DNA of 6,155 bases, taken from the NCBI GenBank assembly GCA_902489185.1, contig CABTZC010000133.1:1-6155 (forward strand), given 5' to 3'. The DNA comes from an uncultured Brevibacterium sp. (GTDB lineage Bacteria; Actinomycetota; Actinomycetes; Actinomycetales; Brevibacteriaceae). Positions within the stretch are counted from its first letter, which is position 1, and each line of letters starts with the position of its first letter. Made by a program: the position numbers and the translations under genes. The notes below the pieces were generated by a model. The model ran no database searches, was not told the origin of the DNA, and worked only from the letters and a program-made list of their open reading frames with translations. This document shows positions 5,200 to 6,155 of the stretch, in pieces.

Positions 5200-6155
5200 A
5201 ACTCCTCCATGGGCTCGTCGAAGTCTGGTTGCATGTCGCGGGCGTACTGGATCTGGTCGTTGCTCACGCCGGCAGGGACCATGGGCCACACCATGGCGTC
5301 AGCGGGAACGGTGAAGTCAATCACCACAGGACGGTCGTTGGTTTCAAGAGCGGTCGCAATCGCTGAATCTACGTCTTCGTTGCGGTCAACGCGCATCCCC
5401 AAGCACCCGTAGGCTTCGCTGAGTTTCACAAAGTCGGGGACGCGCACGGATTCGTGCCCGGTGTTGAGGTCTGAGTGGGAGTACCTGCCGTCGTAAAACA
5501 GGGTCTGCCACTGGCGCACCATCCCCAGAGACGAATTGTTAATGACCGCGACCTTAATAGGGATGTTGTTGAGTGCGCAGGTGGCGAGTTCCTGGTTGGT
5601 CATTTGGAAGCACCCGTCACCGTCGATTGCCCACACGGTGCGTTCAGGTTGTCCCACTTTCGCACCCATAGCGGCAGGCACGGAGTACCCCATGGTTCCC
5701 AGCCCACCTGAGTTGAGCCACGAGTTTGGCCGGTCGAAGGTGACGAACTGGCTGGCCCACATCTGGTGCTGTCCAACACCCGCGACGTAGGTTCCTTCCG
5801 GCCCGGTCAGGGCCGAAATCCTTTCGATCACGTACTGCGGGTCGCACAGTCCTTGATCGTTGGGTTCAAATCCAAGTGGGTAGGTGGTCTTCCACGTGTT
5901 CAGTTGCGACCACCACGCACCTCGCTCGTTTTCCAAAGCCGAGGACTTCGAGGCGGTGAGTTCGGCCGTCAACTGGGCGAGCACCTCGGCGGCGTCTCCC
6001 ACGATGGGCACGTCCACCGCGCGGTTCTTCCCAATTTCAGCCGGGTCAATGTCAATGTGGATGACTTTGGCGTTGGGGGCGAAGGTTTCGAGGTTGCCGG
6101 TGACGCGATCGTCGAAGCGGGCACCCACGGCGATGAGCAGGTCCGACTTCTGGAA
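5196..6155 (-). CDS. ilvB: Acetolactate synthase large (catalytic) subunit, partial (C-terminal 319 residues)
   Basis: The catalytic subunit of acetohydroxyacid synthase, a TPP-, Mg- and FAD-containing enzyme. It joins pyruvate to pyruvate or 2-ketobutyrate, the first common step to valine, leucine and isoleucine. The gene is cut by the right edge: the frame stays open to 6155, so the GTG at 6128 (inside the sequence for AVGARFDDRVTG) is not the start. By local numbering from the edge, the piece begins in the central domain with FQKSDLLIAV and the FAD-contact FDDRVTG (14-20). The TPP domain follows, with GDG (179-181) and NN (206-207), then MVRQWQ (212-217), whose Trp216 corresponds to the herbicide-contact Trp of plant enzymes. 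FYDGRYS and the C-terminal tail complete it. The family is about 600 residues, so nearly half is missing. It is the first visible gene of leftward ilvBNC; any leader or attenuator lies outside the window. Confidence 0.97.
   Translation of the reverse strand, partial: FQKSDLLIAVGARFDDRVTGNLETFAPNAKVIHIDIDPAEIGKNRAVDVPIVGDAAEVLAQLTAELTASKSSALENERGAWWSQLNTWKTTYPLGFEPNDQGLCDPQYVIERISALTGPEGTYVAGVGQHQMWASQFVTFDRPNSWLNSGGLGTMGYSVPAAMGAKVGQPERTVWAIDGDGCFQMTNQELATCALNNIPIKVAVINNSSLGMVRQWQTLFYDGRYSHSDLNTGHESVRVPDFVKLSEAYGCLGMRVDRNEDVDSAIATALETNDRPVVIDFTVPADAMVWPMVPAGVSNDQIQYARDMQPDFDEPMEEL
5202..5208 (-). promoter_or_regulatory. Ribosome binding site of ilvN inside the end of ilvB
   Basis: GGAGGAG on the minus strand forms part of the last ilvB codons (ATG GAG GAG TTG TGA). 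The core GGAGG ends 4 bases before GTG 5199, similar to the 4-5 base spacing of the other genes here, which favours that start over GTG 5193. Confidence 0.7.

Noticed and set aside
5200..5289. N-terminal extension of ilvN
   Set aside because: It lies inside ilvB, has low-complexity Arg-rich translation, and the normal start with GGAGG is at 5199.
6126..6128. GTG as the start of ilvB
   Set aside because: The frame continues to the window edge with conserved IlvB sequence (FQKSDLLIAV), so the GTG is an internal Val codon and the gene is truncated by the window.

Overview
The window looks like chromosomal DNA from an actinobacterium. The base composition is moderately to highly G+C, with strong third-position G/C in the large enzyme genes. 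The branched-chain amino acid genes lie in the actinobacterial order ilvB-ilvN-ilvC, and GTG starts and an apparently leaderless regulator gene fit the same group. The genus cannot be named from the sequence; a member of Micrococcales or a related order is only a guess. There are no rRNA or tRNA genes, CRISPR arrays or mobile elements.

Left part (1-1829): a short non-coding stretch (1-127) is followed by a leftward gene for an atypical NAD(P)-binding epimerase/reductase-like protein (128-1039). Diverging from it is a TetR-family regulator of the WHG type (1152-1829). The 112-bp gap between them holds two copies of one palindromic operator, sharing the core GAACACCGTTCACA and centred 45 bp apart. 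One lies over the likely start point of the epimerase-like gene and the other lies just upstream of tetR. This is the clearest regulatory circuit in the window: the TetR protein very probably represses both its neighbour and itself.

Middle (1878-3431): a 517-residue thiamine-diphosphate (TPP) enzyme follows tetR by 48 bp on the same strand. Automatic pipelines would probably call it acetolactate synthase large subunit. It lacks the FAD-contact and QWQ motifs seen in the genuine IlvB of this same window, and has features closer to benzoylformate-decarboxylase-like enzymes. Its substrate is unknown.

Right part (3531-6155, leftward): the ilvBNC operon. ilvB is cut by the right edge (the last 319 codons are present). 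Its stop codon overlaps the GTG start of ilvN in a GTGA junction. ilvC follows after 58 bp, preceded by a good TATACT -10 element that may give it a promoter of its own. IlvB/IlvN form acetohydroxyacid synthase and IlvC is ketol-acid reductoisomerase, the first two steps of valine/isoleucine (and, through ketoisovalerate, leucine) synthesis. A strong 12-bp hairpin followed by a T-tract terminates ilvC and sits in the 165-bp convergent gap with the TPP-enzyme gene.

Nothing here amounts to a clearly new biological system. The best candidates for something undescribed are the small TetR circuit and the uncharacterised TPP enzyme beside it.
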